A stretch of 64,000 nucleotides of DNA from Candidatus Nitrosocosmicus oleophilus. GTDB lineage: Archaea > Thermoproteota > Nitrososphaeria > Nitrososphaerales > Nitrososphaeraceae. The stretch is taken from positions 1,860,001 to 1,924,000 of the forward strand of contig NZ_CP012850.1 in assembly GCF_000802205.1 (NCBI RefSeq), given 5' to 3'. The notes under the pieces are model-generated. The model was not told where the DNA came from. It saw nothing but the letters and a program-made list of their open reading frames with translations, and did no database searches. The translations under genes and the position numbers were made by a program. Shown one piece after another: positions 27,047-37,107 of this stretch (within the stretch, counting starts at the first letter, position 1; every line of letters begins with the position of its first letter).

Positions 27047-27897
27047 GTCACATATCAAATGTGAAAATTTACAGTGTTACAAATCCAAGAAGAAGATTAA
27101 AAAGGAAACATAATTTCAATTCAGATTTGAAAAGATTACTCACAATCAAATCTAATAGCTAGCCCACTAAATCTTGATGACCGAATCTGTGATATTTCAT
27201 ATCCCTCATTGACAATTTCAAATCTCAGTGAATTACTAATTCCTTTTGGTTATAGCCACTAAAGTATCATGAAGATCTCTCTGAATACATGGTTGGAACA
27301 TCCAATTAATTGGATCGAAATCTTGTGATCTTCCGATAATTTAACATATCGAATACATCATTTTCGTAAAAAAATTATATTCGTCCAACTAATATGATAT
27401 TAATTTTTGACCGTTCTAGCTTAATTCTTTAATAATTTCCTTTTTGATACATTGACCTATTGAAAATGATTATTCTAAAGTAAATGTCTTGTTGTGCAAG
27501 AAAAAGTAATTGAAATATCTTACATATACTTAATACCTGATTTCTAGACTGATAAAAAAGAGGGTGGACGTTAAGATAATCCAAACATTAAGGGATCTTA
27601 TCAAATTTGATACCTAATATGCTTTTGTCCAATAGAACTACAACCTAGTCTTTGATTAGTGGATTGTTTTTCAATTCTACTGGAAATTTTGACTAATTTG
27701 TGATTCACAATTTTTGATGTATACTAATCTTTATTATTTATAAAACTTTATATTTCCAGCAACCTATTACTACCAAGTAGTATTATGAAGTATTTGAATA
27801 CATATGCAATAAATGCATTTCATATCCAACAATGCTGGGTTCTAATGTCTGGCATTCCAAAGTTTAGTTCCAACCTTTCTCAAATGGGGGTTTCCAT
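27047..27897. other. gene-free stretch
   Basis: 851 bp of AT-rich DNA with TATA-like runs (for example TTATTTATAAAAC near 27735) but no frame or structure that I can support. Confidence 0.4.
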
Positions 27898-28452
27898 TTG
27901 AATATTGATAAATCACCTGGCTGGATACGTATGGCCCAGATCGGTCTGGGAGCAGTTATCTTAATCCTGTCTATACTGGTCTTGCTCAATCCAATTATGG
28001 GAGGTATCTCAGTAATCTTCATCTTAGCACTTTTATTGTTCTTTGCCGGAATCGAAAAAGTCGTTTCTGGTATCATTGGAAGGGGAAGGGCTCGCTTAGC
28101 CAGCATAGGGTTAGGGATTATCGTAATCGTCATTTCCCTGTTAGCTATGACATACCCACAAGGAGCAACCGCTATCATAGTAATATTGCTTGGTATTGCA
28201 CTGCTAGTTGATGGTATATCAAGAATATTTCACGCATTCCAGGGCAGAAAAGAAACTGGAAAGTCAAATATATTTGGCATTGGTGTAGGTGTTCTAGAAA
28301 TAATCTTTGCAATTGCAGTGATTGTTTACCCGAATATTGGGATCGCCCTAGCAGGAATCTTGATAGGTATAGCTCTACTTATAACAAGCATCCAAATAAT
28401 CGCAGCTGGGCTTACTGGTCATTCCAGAAGGAGAAATACATTGACAAAGTAG
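27898..28452 (+). CDS. HdeD/DUF308 family membrane protein
   Basis: A 184-residue, six-helix membrane protein built of three hairpins with the recurring end pattern LLLFFAGIEKVVSGI, ALLVDGISRIFHAF and LLITSIQIIAAGL, typical of HdeD/DUF308. A short Arg/Gly-rich loop (GRGRARLAS) separates hairpins 1 and 2. The start is a TTG; the ATG just upstream is out of frame. It is the stand-alone counterpart of the membrane part of the neighbouring glycosidase fusion, on the opposite strand about 1 kb away, and of the island copy at 2899. Function is unknown. Confidence 0.8.
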   Translation: MNIDKSPGWIRMAQIGLGAVILILSILVLLNPIMGGISVIFILALLLFFAGIEKVVSGIIGRGRARLASIGLGIIVIVISLLAMTYPQGATAIIVILLGIALLVDGISRIFHAFQGRKETGKSNIFGIGVGVLEIIFAIAVIVYPNIGIALAGILIGIALLITSIQIIAAGLTGHSRRRNTLTK

Positions 28453-29134
28453 CAGGGATATTTTTATACCCCAAAATGTTTTTTCCATTTTTTTAAGACT
28501 ATTGCCTAGTTTGATCCATTCTATTGGTAGAAGATCGATTTCGCTTTTTCAAAAATACATCTAAATATTACTATTCTTACTTACATTATGATAGTTACTT
28601 TTTTCCTTTGATTGACTAGAACCCAAGGGGGGAAATAACCATCTTTGGTAATCAACCAAATATCATAAAACACCAGCGAATATACGAGTATGATAATTTG
28701 TACCCACACCGATAGCTGTGAATCAACCATTTGACTAATTGATAAACTTGATTGCTTTGTTCACTGATAACAAGAAAAGCAAAGGTATTACGTAATTAAG
28801 GAAATCCTTTTTTATATGATAATGTGGTGGATTGATTGGGGCCACAAATTAAAAATTCGAATGTTAGTATTATGACTAGGTTGATGCGAATTTTATTGTA
28901 GAAAATTCAATATATGGGTATGAAAATATATACTACCATACTGACTTAAAACCAAAGCAGATATTTCTTTAATACATTGTCATATGGATCAAACCTACCG
29001 TGGCAGAGTATCAGTAAGAAAAAGTAGAGTGTATTTGTAGGAGTGAGCATCGGATTTTCTGAATTAATGGAATTTGCATTGTTTGCAAATGAGGTTAATA
29101 TTGCAGATTAGGTTTTATTAATTTTATCCGTATT
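28453..29134. other. gene-free stretch
   Basis: 682 bp with no supported feature. A GGAGG at 29137-29141 lies just past its right end, at the next gene. Confidence 0.4.
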
Positions 29135-29590
29135 TTGGAGGATAAAGATACTAGGATCAGTTATATTTTTTTATGTCTGATTTTAAAAGTATTTGTGTTG
29201 GATCCTGGTGAAGGCAGCTTAGCGGAACTTATAACACATCTAATGGAGTATGTTGTTCTTGCGCTAGAAGTGGTAATCGCGATATTTATCATAGTGATCG
29301 TTTCCCGAACATTATTTGACCTATTCAAAAAATATGTTACAGGATTTGGAAAGAAGCAAGTATTGCAACAGCAGCAATTGTATAACAGTCAAATAGTAAC
29401 ACGAATGCTAAGGGGGTTACTGTATTCATTGGATTTCTTAATAGCTGTAGATATCTTAAAAACCATTATGACTCCATCACAAAGCGAACTCTTGTACTTT
29501 TTGGCTATAGTGGTGATAAGAATACTACTCAGCTGGGCAATGTCAAAAGAATTAGAAAAAAGTGATCCAGTAAATTACAATACTGATTAA
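29135..29590 (+). CDS. DUF1622 family membrane protein
   Basis: Three or four membrane helices and the layout of the DUF1622 family are visible: a first helix LALEVVIAIFIIVIVSRTLF, a Gln-rich amphipathic loop (QVLQQQQLYN), a second conserved block RMLRGLLYSLDFLIAVDILKT, and a last helix (LAIVVIRILLSWAMSKELE). The family is a small inner-membrane protein of unknown function, usually 110-130 residues. The TTG at 29135 overlaps a GGAGG, so the true start may be the GTG at about 29201, which would give a family-like length. The gene stands alone. Confidence 0.7.
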   Translation: MEDKDTRISYIFLCLILKVFVLDPGEGSLAELITHLMEYVVLALEVVIAIFIIVIVSRTLFDLFKKYVTGFGKKQVLQQQQLYNSQIVTRMLRGLLYSLDFLIAVDILKTIMTPSQSELLYFLAIVVIRILLSWAMSKELEKSDPVNYNTD

Positions 29591-30006
29591 TTAGAATTCA
29601 ACCGTGTCTATTAATAATAGGCCTAAATGATCAATAACATAAACATGGTCAATTTGCAAAATTTTGACCTGATGCGAACACTTTCAAATTCAATATTTGT
29701 TGAATCAGCTAATGATGCCAGTTTTAATCAAGATTTGAAGCTGAGATACCTTGAATGAGCATCACACACATAAAAATTTAAAGACAAATATCGAAAACTT
29801 TATCCAAATAAACACTTTTCAAATATCTCCATTTCCACAGAAAATTGTATCAAAATTGAGATTTCATTACAGGAATACTGTAAAAGCAATAGTTATAAAA
29901 TAAAAAAATTAAACGATTTTTCTGCTATATGACAATTCGCAGATCAATTTGACTACCCTAAAGTCAGGATTGTACTATATTCTAAATCCGCTTTTCAATG
30001 ATCACA
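29591..30006. other. gene-free stretch
   Basis: 416 bp between two convergent genes; AT-rich, nothing recognised. Confidence 0.45.
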
Positions 30007-30414
30007 TTACATTTGTGATAGCAATTGCATCTTCATCTTTGCAAACTCTTCGTCAGTCAACAAACCTTTTTGATGAAGATCTCCAAGTTTTTGAATCTTT
30101 TCGGTCACATCCCCTTGGGAACTAGATGATTGTACATTTTGAGTCTGTTGTGATTGTTGTGCTCTCAATCTATCTATTTCGGCTTGTTGTGCTTGTGCTT
30201 GTTGCTGTGCTAACTGTTGTTGTTGTTGCATTGCCATGTCTGCTTGTTGTTGTTGTTGTTGCATTGCGGCTTGACTTCTGCTATTAGCTGCAGCTCTTCC
30301 AACTGCAAATGCTGCCCATCTTCCTCTCATATCTATATCAAAGTGTTCGTAACTAAAATAGTTATCTGGATATTCTAATTCATTCCTTTGGATAATATCT
30401 TGTTGAAACTCCAA
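30007..30414 (-). CDS. poly-Gln protein with C-terminal SHOCT domain
   Basis: 135 residues in three parts. The N-terminal 45 residues are globular (FSYEHFDIDMRGRWAAFAVGRAAANS). The middle (about 46-90) is a Gln/Ala tract with runs of six and five Gln. The C-terminal 30 residues form a SHOCT domain (KIQKLGDLHQKGLLTDEEFAKMKMQLL), a short helical hairpin thought to mediate oligomerisation. The Gln runs are encoded by repeated CAA/CAG triplets, so their length may vary between strains. No signal peptide or membrane helix is present. Inferred role: a scaffold or self-assembling protein. Confidence 0.7.
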   Translation of the reverse strand: MEFQQDIIQRNELEYPDNYFSYEHFDIDMRGRWAAFAVGRAAANSRSQAAMQQQQQQADMAMQQQQQLAQQQAQAQQAEIDRLRAQQSQQTQNVQSSSSQGDVTEKIQKLGDLHQKGLLTDEEFAKMKMQLLSQM

Positions 30415-30673
30415 GGATTACGATATTTGTATTGAAATTATTTTTGCCTATCTTTATGAGAATCTTAACATCCAAAATTTCTCGTTTTTTTGAAGATGTC
30501 TTTGATGGTGTATGATTACTTGTAAAGAGGCAGTATATACATTTCTAGATAGTAATGAAATATAAGAGAAAATCATAGGTGGGATATAGCGTTGGTCTTT
30601 AACCAATCACTATTTTTATGCACTAATTATTTTCTTACCAGATCTTGATTTTGATGAATTAATTTATTCAGCG

Positions 30674-31096
30674 TTATGCTTCATGTCTCCTATCGTGTAC
30701 CCAAATATAAATTCCAATTATCATGGCCAACAGCCCATTAATCAAAAGTACAATACCCGAGACTATGGCAAAGAACAATATTCCTGCATCAATCATTAAT
30801 TTTTGTTTAATATTTTGAGTAGACACATCTTCGGTATCAGTGGATGTATTCAGGAAAGCATTAACACTAGCAGTAACCCTGTCAGCTAATCTATCAGGAA
30901 TTTTGGCTGAAGCATTAATTCTATCAGTTACCTTGCCTGCTAATTTTTCAGTAGCCTTGTCTGCTAATCCTTTGGCTGATATATCGGGGAAATTTTCGAT
31001 CATTAAAATAGCTTTATATGCTGATAATCCAAATATAATCGCGCTTGATACAAGAATGATTATACCTGCTAGCAGTATTTTATTGCCACGTTGCAT
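30674..31096 (-). CDS. two-helix membrane protein, unknown
   Basis: 140 residues: a first membrane helix (LLAGIIILVSSAIIFGLSAY), an extended helical region of about 60 residues with repeated Lys/Asp/Ala patterns (KGLADKATEKLAGKVTDRI, IPDRLADRVTASV) that suggest an amphipathic or coiled segment, and a second membrane helix (LFFAIVSGIVLLINGLLAMIIGIYIW) before a basic tail. The two ends are probably cytoplasmic with the helical loop outside. I recognise no family. A TATA-like stretch lies upstream. Confidence 0.6.
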   Translation of the reverse strand: MQRGNKILLAGIIILVSSAIIFGLSAYKAILMIENFPDISAKGLADKATEKLAGKVTDRINASAKIPDRLADRVTASVNAFLNTSTDTEDVSTQNIKQKLMIDAGILFFAIVSGIVLLINGLLAMIIGIYIWVHDRRHEA

Positions 31097-31397
31097 TTAC
31101 ATTAGTTAGTAAAAGGTGTTAATAAACAATGTATATAAAAAGGAAAATTATTAGTGTTGCAAATTCAAATTGTGGTTTTATGAGGTACCTAGACGGGGAA
31201 ACTCAAAAGCCAGAATTGGTTAAATCCTGTAATTAGTTATTCTAAATACCCCAAAAGATGGGTCTAATGATAATCCAGGTTTCTAAAGCCCTTTTCCAAT
31301 GCTGGTGTTATAGTGCTTGAATCTAGCGTTATCCTTAAAACCTAAACTCGGTTTCATCATGATGTTAGAGAAACTCCAACGCCGTGAAAACCTGAAC
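31097..31397. other. gene-free stretch
   Basis: 301 bp between two co-directional minus-strand genes; no feature beyond the likely promoter of the upstream one. Confidence 0.4.
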
Positions 31398-31826
31398 TTA
31401 GCTGGTTAAATTTTGCTTTAGTTCATTGAACTTTTGTGCAAGCATTGATAGGTCGCCAGCATATTTTTCCTTCAGTCCTTGAGTTGTATTTGCAACGCCT
31501 GCTTCTTCAAGGGCTTGATTGTATGCATCCGATACTGCTGCAACTACTTTGGCTGCAACTATCTTTTGTAATTCTTGAGAAATATCTGAGCTGTTAGACA
31601 CTGTTAGAGATGTAATGTTAATTCCATTATTTCCAACTATCTCTTTAAATTTTGATATAACCTTATCCAGATTATCGGTAGGTTCTTGAACTGAAGTTGA
31701 GTTTACCCCTTGGGCAAATACTTTGTTAGTGTATAATCCATCACTATTCAATAGTACCACTGAGACTGCAAAAACAAGTATACCAAGAGCAATCCCGATT
31801 CCTTCTTTTTTATAAATGATTTTCAT
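31398..31826 (-). CDS. small exported helical protein, unknown
   Basis: 142 residues starting with a clear signal peptide (KKEGIGIALGILVFAVSVVLL..., cut near VFAQG). The mature part of about 105 residues is predicted as helices: a Val/Ser-rich section (ITSLTVSNSSDISQEL), a Val/Ala-rich helix (KIVAAKVVAAVSDAYNQALEEAG) and a final helix (DLSMLAQKFNELKQNL). It has no Cys and no known domain. A TATA-like run lies upstream in the T/A-rich DNA near 31850. Several other exported proteins of the window share the ending FAQ at the cleavage site. Confidence 0.6.
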   Translation of the reverse strand: MKIIYKKEGIGIALGILVFAVSVVLLNSDGLYTNKVFAQGVNSTSVQEPTDNLDKVISKFKEIVGNNGINITSLTVSNSSDISQELQKIVAAKVVAAVSDAYNQALEEAGVANTTQGLKEKYAGDLSMLAQKFNELKQNLTS

Positions 31827-32055
31827 GATTTGACTTATAGAAACAAGTATAAAGGTTTAATTCTTATTCACGCCAAAAAAACATCCATACAATTAATTCA
31901 TACAGACTTACCTTATTTATGCGAGTCAATTAGAATGATTGCGAAATATTGAATAGATTACATATTATCGTTGAAAATATTATTTTCAACTCTAAAATTC
32001 AATTGGATTGAATTGAACTAAAGATTTAGAATTTCAAAGGCAAGAGTTCTTCTAT

Positions 32056-32066
32056 CTTTATATATT
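32056..32066 (+). promoter_or_regulatory. TATA box
   Basis: CTTTATATATT is centred about 27 nt before the ATG at 32088, the classic archaeal spacing for a leaderless transcript. Confidence 0.5.
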
Positions 32067-32087
32067 AGATCTATTTAATAAACCGTA

Positions 32088-32525
32088 ATGTTATCTCTAA
32101 AAATATCTATCGTTTTTACATCTTTGATAGTTTTAATAGGATCAGTATACGTATCTAATGCTTACAGTCAGGTAAGTGACTCAAGTGGCATTATTGTTGG
32201 GCGAGAGGGAAGTGTCTTTGGATTAGTTGATATTGATTCTGATGGCCACTCGTTAAACATTGCTGGGGTTGCAAATTATATCCCACCAACTGACAAAGTA
32301 TTTGAAGTTTGGCTATATGATGGAAACTATCGTGCATCAGGATATCCATTAAGTGTTGGGATGATAAAGGCTGATGGATCTTTTAGTATGGAATCCACCC
32401 AGGTTTATCCATACACATACACTGACTTATTTGTGACCATGGAACCCAAAGATGATAAAGATCCAAAGCCATCCTATTCCAACCAAGTAGGCATTTACGT
32501 CTTACCAGCACCATTTGGACAATAA
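32088..32525 (+). CDS. exported anti-sigma K-like (RskA-C) domain protein
   Basis: 145 residues: signal peptide (SIVFTSLIVLIGSVYVSNAYSQ) followed by a single beta-sandwich resembling the C-terminal domain of RskA anti-sigma factors, which recurs in archaeal exported proteins. Recognisable parts are a central strand FEVWLYDG, a GMIKADGSFSM hairpin, and the closing DLFVTMEPKDDKDPKPS stretch (family form: VT-x-EP...PS). There is no cytoplasmic part, so it cannot bind a sigma factor, and archaea lack sigma factors; the domain is probably reused for surface contacts. A T-rich terminator follows. Confidence 0.7.
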   Translation: MLSLKISIVFTSLIVLIGSVYVSNAYSQVSDSSGIIVGREGSVFGLVDIDSDGHSLNIAGVANYIPPTDKVFEVWLYDGNYRASGYPLSVGMIKADGSFSMESTQVYPYTYTDLFVTMEPKDDKDPKPSYSNQVGIYVLPAPFGQ

Positions 32526-32546
32526 TTTCTTTTTTTTCTATCTTTT
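32526..32546 (+). terminator. T-rich terminator
   Basis: A run of T residues broken by one C directly after the stop codon of the RskA-C protein fits archaeal intrinsic termination. Confidence 0.4.
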
Positions 32547-32768
32547 TGAGTAGACATTTTTTTTCAGTTTATCAGGCCCTAGTATCCTACGTTTTGAATT
32601 TTTGATTACTCAGCCTGCTTTAGAGTAGAAGGGTAGAAAGATAAAATTCTCTAGACTGAAAATAGACACCAAAAAATAGCCTGAATGCACCATTTGGATA
32701 TATTCACTAATGTTAAAAGCAAAACAAGATTACATGAATTTTTCGACGTCGAAAAATTTGAGTGATTC

Positions 32769-33662
32769 TTATGGCATTTTATATTTCAATTTTTGATTAA
32801 ATCTTTTTTGCTCTCTTATCATGATGTCTATTTGATTATTTATCAGATTCTTGTGATGCATTAGTGTCTCATAGATGATCCAGTTATCGTCGACTTCTTC
32901 AATAATCGTTCCAATTCTATTTTGAGTAATCTTAAGAGTTGTAAGAATTTTGTCAAAACACCTGTTTATTTTTAAATCTCTATTTTCTTTTGAATCCATT
33001 AGTGAATTATACTCAAGGCTTTCAGTAGCATCAGCGATAGATAGTGCATTTGCAAGTTTCCTAACTTCTTTTACTGTCAAATCCTTGTTTACTATTTCGA
33101 TAGCCATTTCATGTCGAGTTGCATGATTCTTTACATAAACTAATTCTTCGGCCACACTCGGGCTTATTTTAGATTTTGAAATCTCATCAACTATCTCTAC
33201 TGCTAATTCTAAGAGTGAAAGCCTTTTTGATACATATGATGGACTTTTGGAGATCTTATGGGCTAGTTCGGATACGCCTCCCCATCCAAAATCGGTGATA
33301 TAGACTTTGAACGCTCTTGCTTCTTCTATAGGATTGAGATTTTTTCTTTGAATATTTTCAGCCAAGGATATTTCAAAACTGTCTTTATCGTCTACCTCTA
33401 TCACATGACAGGGTATTTTTTTCCATCTCAGTTTCTTGCAAGCAAGGTATCGACGGATTCCAGAAATGATTTCAAACTGGCTTTCTTTGATTCTTATAAT
33501 AATTGGGTGTAGCAAACCATGTTGTAAGATTGATAGGGCTAATTCATCTGTTGACTCCTTCCCCCTTTCATGAATCGTGTAATTGGGTAAAATCAAATTA
33601 CTAATCTCAACTTCCTCCACTATTCCTTTCATCATAGGGCTAGCAGAGAAATTTTTCATCAT
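32769..33662 (-). CDS. ParB/Spo0J-like DNA-binding protein
   Basis: The 297-residue protein has the ParB layout. The N-terminal ParB/sulfiredoxin domain (about 18-115) has the C-motif GIRRYLACKKL, corresponding to the NTP-binding GxRR box, and ENIQRKNLNPIEEA. A helix-turn-helix (about 130-165, VSELAHKISKSPSYVSKRLSLL) and a linker/dimerisation part follow. In bacteria ParB is a CTP-dependent clamp on parS; archaeal homologues can act in chromosome segregation or as regulators. No ParA partner lies nearby, so this is a solo copy. The second Met (about 10 residues in) is an alternative start. Confidence 0.82.
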   Translation of the reverse strand: MMKNFSASPMMKGIVEEVEISNLILPNYTIHERGKESTDELALSILQHGLLHPIIIRIKESQFEIISGIRRYLACKKLRWKKIPCHVIEVDDKDSFEISLAENIQRKNLNPIEEARAFKVYITDFGWGGVSELAHKISKSPSYVSKRLSLLELAVEIVDEISKSKISPSVAEELVYVKNHATRHEMAIEIVNKDLTVKEVRKLANALSIADATESLEYNSLMDSKENRDLKINRCFDKILTTLKITQNRIGTIIEEVDDNWIIYETLMHHKNLINNQIDIMIREQKRFNQKLKYKMP

Positions 33663-34992
33663 ATTTTATCCAGTCATCTGAGGTATTTAACGGTTTAATA
33701 AAATTTTCACATTTAGACAAATTAAGTTATAAAATTTCCACTTAATTTCAAATTAGACCAAATATATGGATGCCCGTACTATGCTTAAATCTGACTGGAG
33801 CAGTTCTTCGTTGGGCCTATTTAAGGAAATCCTTTGAAAAAATCATCAGAAACTTACAAAAAATCAAAAAAGTAGGGCATATGCCTATCTATAAAAATGA
33901 ATTGAAGAATTTGTGAATAGCACAGACAGGACTGACTATAATTTTTTCATAAAGTACTCTTCAACCCTGAATTGATAAAGATAATTTCTGTTACCAGTTT
34001 AATTATTTTACTATTTGTGATTTAAGTCCATGGAGTTCTTTTGAGTAAGTACATCTTTATTTTCCTACCTGAAGTCTGTATTTTGAAGTAACCTCTTTGT
34101 TTATTATGTATCCTATATTGGGTAATATTTAAAACAAAAAGAAGTTTATCGAAAGTCTGTATATATGATAGTTAGGTAACGTTTTTCTATAATAAGCTCT
34201 ACTGATTTCGAAGAATAGATCCTCTTAAATATTTTGTTTCAGGAATATGTTTAGTACTTATTTCACATCGGATACTTTTTGTCAGTACATCTATGAGATC
34301 TGATTTAGAGATAAGTGGATTTAATGACAAGTGTAACCACCTTGCCTGTGACCTCAACATATGGGATCGGATAAGTTGAGAATCCAGATGATAAAATAGC
34401 AACCAACTCATCTGAAGAAAAGCATGGAGTGCTGAGCTCCGAACTATTCAATCTTATCACATTTTTATGGATGAAAAGAATTTACGAATTTATCTGTTTT
34501 TTTAGTAAGAGATATGTGGAGAATAGCGTAATCTAAAGTACATCGCAAATTATACCTTTTCAAATCTTAAAAGGCGTAGTAAGTCCTAAAAAAAGTTTTC
34601 GATCGCTCAAAATTCTATAATGAGTCCTCTACTATCTTACTTGAGGGATTAAAATTTGTTTTATCAATCTCAAAATTTGTGAAACATTACCAGAATTGGA
34701 TTTCCAAATAACTCAGATAGAAAATTGGTTTCATCTATTGTTTCTAAATTTGTCTCGAGTCCCCGAATTTATTGAAAGGACCTAGTGATTTTACAAAAAA
34801 TTTTGTTTGTGCATCATTTACTATGCATCGGTATATTTACTGTGCTAATGTTGACTCAAAAAATGTACCTTTTTTAGGAGCATTAGTCAGATGATATTCT
34901 TGCTTGCTTTTTCGAACCTTATTTCCCATAAAAATATGCTTTACGGGCCAGTTTTAGGATTTTTCGGTATAGGTGTCTCTGTTACTAACATT
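33663..34992. other. long gene-poor stretch
   Basis: 1.3 kb with only one questionable feature: a 70-codon minus-strand frame at 34199-34411. Its C-terminal half looks protein-like (ISKSDLIDVLTKSIRCEIS), while an overlapping second frame (DELVAILSSGFSTYPIP..., ending about 34310) looks just as protein-like. This suggests a small frameshifted gene remnant. I see nothing in the rest. Confidence 0.4.
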
Positions 34993-37107
34993 CTAGTCAT
35001 TTGTTAACTTCGATAAAATGTTGCTGACCCCTTTACTCTTACCTAATTTTTCTTCAGCCAAATGTTTGTTATTTTTAGCCTGAACATTTTTAGGATCCAA
35101 CTTTAACGCCTTGTCATACCATTCTATAGCCTCATTGTACTTACCTAGGTTAAACAGGGATGCGCCTTTATTGAATGTGGCATTAACATGTTCCGGATAT
35201 ATTTTTAACGCCTTGTCATACCATTCTATAGCCTCATTGTATTTACCTAGTTCGTCAAGAGCTGAGCCCTTGTTGTTTAAAGCGTTTACATGTTTAGGAT
35301 CTATCGCTAACGCCTTGTCATACCACTCCATAGCCTCATTGTATTTACCTAATTCGTCTAATGCTACACCCTTGTTGTTTAAAACATTAGCATTTTGTGG
35401 TTTTAGCTTTAGTGCCTCATCAAAGTACTCTATAGCCTTACTGTGTCTTCCTAAAGTATAATACACCCATCCTTTGTTATTTAGAGCGTTTACATGTCTA
35501 GGATCTATTTTTAACGCCTTGTCATACCAGTCTATAGCCTCAATGTACTTTCCGAGACTTTGTAAGGCCCTGCCCTTGTTATTTAAAGAATCAGGATCAT
35601 TGGGTTCCAACTTTAACGCCTTGTCATACCACTCTATAGCCTCACTGTACCTACCAAGGCTGTAGAATGCTGCGCCCTTGTTGTTTAGAGATATTGTATA
35701 TGTTGATTTTATCTCCAAAGCCTTGTCATACCATTCTATAGCCTCGATGTATTTACCTAGCTCATCATATGCCGCACCCTTGTTATTCAGAGCGTTAACA
35801 TTTTTAGGATCTATTTTTAACGACTTGTCATACCACTCTATAGCCTCACTATACTTTCCGAGACTATGTAGGGCCCTGCCCTTGTTATTTAGAGCGTTAG
35901 CATTTTTAGGATCTACATCTAAAGCTTTGTCATACCACTCTATAGCTTCTATGTATCTACCTAATTTATCAAATGCCGCACCCTTATTGTTTAAAGCGTT
36001 TACATTCTTAGGATCTACCTCCAAAGCCTTGTCATACCACTCTATAGCTTCATTATATCGTCCGAGACTATATCGAGCCTTTCCTTGGTTGTTTAAGGAA
36101 ATCGCATCATCTGGTTCTATTTTTAACGCCTCATCATACCACTCTATAGCCTCATCATATCTTCCTAAAGTATAGTAAACCCAACCCTTGTTGTTTAAAG
36201 CATTTGCATGGTTAGGATATATTTTTAGTGTCCTGTCAAAGTACTCTATTGCATCACTATATCTTTCATGCTTATAAAGTCCAGTACCTTTGTTATTCAA
36301 AGCGTTTACATAATTAGGATTTACCTGCAATGCCCGGTCAAAGTACTCTATTGCATCACCGTATCTTTCAAGGGTATAGAGTACTTCACCTTTGTTATTT
36401 AGTGCGTTTACATGGTTGGGATGTATTTTAAGCGCCTTGTCATACCAGTCTATTGCTTCACTGTATCTTCCTACCTTATTCAATGTAAATGCCTTATTGA
36501 GTATCGCCTCAAAATAACGGACATCAATGTGTAGAATCCTGTCGTAGCATTCAAGGGCGTAATCATACTTGCCCAGATAGAAATATTGGTTACCCATTAA
36601 TATTAAATGCTTTAGCTCGAGGTCGTGTTTTGAAATTTGTAATTCCCCTATCTTAATATCGATTATCCTGGTTTTGCATTCGGCCTCAATTTTTTCGACT
36701 TCATCTAATATGTCTTGACATGGTTTGACCAACGCAATAGAAGAGTCCTGTAATTCTTGAGCCTTATTTTCATTTTTTTGATAGTTATCCGCTAATAATT
36801 GGTACAACAGGTTAGATTTATGGGATAATCTTTGAAATAGATCTAAAACCTTTACTGAAGCATCTCCTTTGTCATCAAAAATAATTGTGTTTTCAACTAT
36901 TGTATAATTTAGCGATTGATTATCGAAAGTTGCTGTTCCAGAAGAAGGAGTATTATTTATATCATTTATAGATTCTGAGGAGGAGATATTACCTGCTTCA
37001 TTTGTGCTGTTCTGATCATTAGAAGGTCTCAGATCGATTCCACAGCCGGGGCATATGGTCTCATTATCCGATTCAAGAGAATAACCACATTGATGACAGA
37101 ATGACAT
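34993..37107 (-). CDS. zinc-ribbon TPR-array protein
   Basis: 704 residues. The N-terminus is a zinc ribbon (CHQCGYSLES...CPGCG, residues 4-25), followed by a Ser/Asn-rich linker and a helical segment. About 15 consecutive 34-residue tetratricopeptide repeats fill roughly residues 168-690, with consensus ALNNKG-x4-LG(K/R)Y-x-EAIEWYDKAL-x-(I/L)-(D/H)P. The repeats are so alike that the 102-bp DNA unit is also repeated, which favours copy-number change by recombination. Known: TPR arrays form superhelical protein-binding scaffolds. The ATG at 37107 begins the zinc ribbon directly; an upstream start at 37233 would add 42 residues with no domain. Binding partners are unknown. Confidence 0.87.
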   Translation of the reverse strand: MSFCHQCGYSLESDNETICPGCGIDLRPSNDQNSTNEAGNISSSESINDINNTPSSGTATFDNQSLNYTIVENTIIFDDKGDASVKVLDLFQRLSHKSNLLYQLLADNYQKNENKAQELQDSSIALVKPCQDILDEVEKIEAECKTRIIDIKIGELQISKHDLELKHLILMGNQYFYLGKYDYALECYDRILHIDVRYFEAILNKAFTLNKVGRYSEAIDWYDKALKIHPNHVNALNNKGEVLYTLERYGDAIEYFDRALQVNPNYVNALNNKGTGLYKHERYSDAIEYFDRTLKIYPNHANALNNKGWVYYTLGRYDEAIEWYDEALKIEPDDAISLNNQGKARYSLGRYNEAIEWYDKALEVDPKNVNALNNKGAAFDKLGRYIEAIEWYDKALDVDPKNANALNNKGRALHSLGKYSEAIEWYDKSLKIDPKNVNALNNKGAAYDELGKYIEAIEWYDKALEIKSTYTISLNNKGAAFYSLGRYSEAIEWYDKALKLEPNDPDSLNNKGRALQSLGKYIEAIDWYDKALKIDPRHVNALNNKGWVYYTLGRHSKAIEYFDEALKLKPQNANVLNNKGVALDELGKYNEAMEWYDKALAIDPKHVNALNNKGSALDELGKYNEAIEWYDKALKIYPEHVNATFNKGASLFNLGKYNEAIEWYDKALKLDPKNVQAKNNKHLAEEKLGKSKGVSNILSKLTND
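35020..36600 (-). repeat. tandem 102-bp TPR-coding repeats
   Basis: About 15 head-to-tail copies of a 102-bp unit encode TPRs. Blocks such as GCCTTGTCATACCA recur every 102 bp with few changes. Confidence 0.8.

Noticed and set aside
35111-36175. Long plus-strand frames with Tyr/Ser-rich repeats
   Set aside because: They are the antisense reading of the TPR-coding repeats and repeat with the same 102-bp period.
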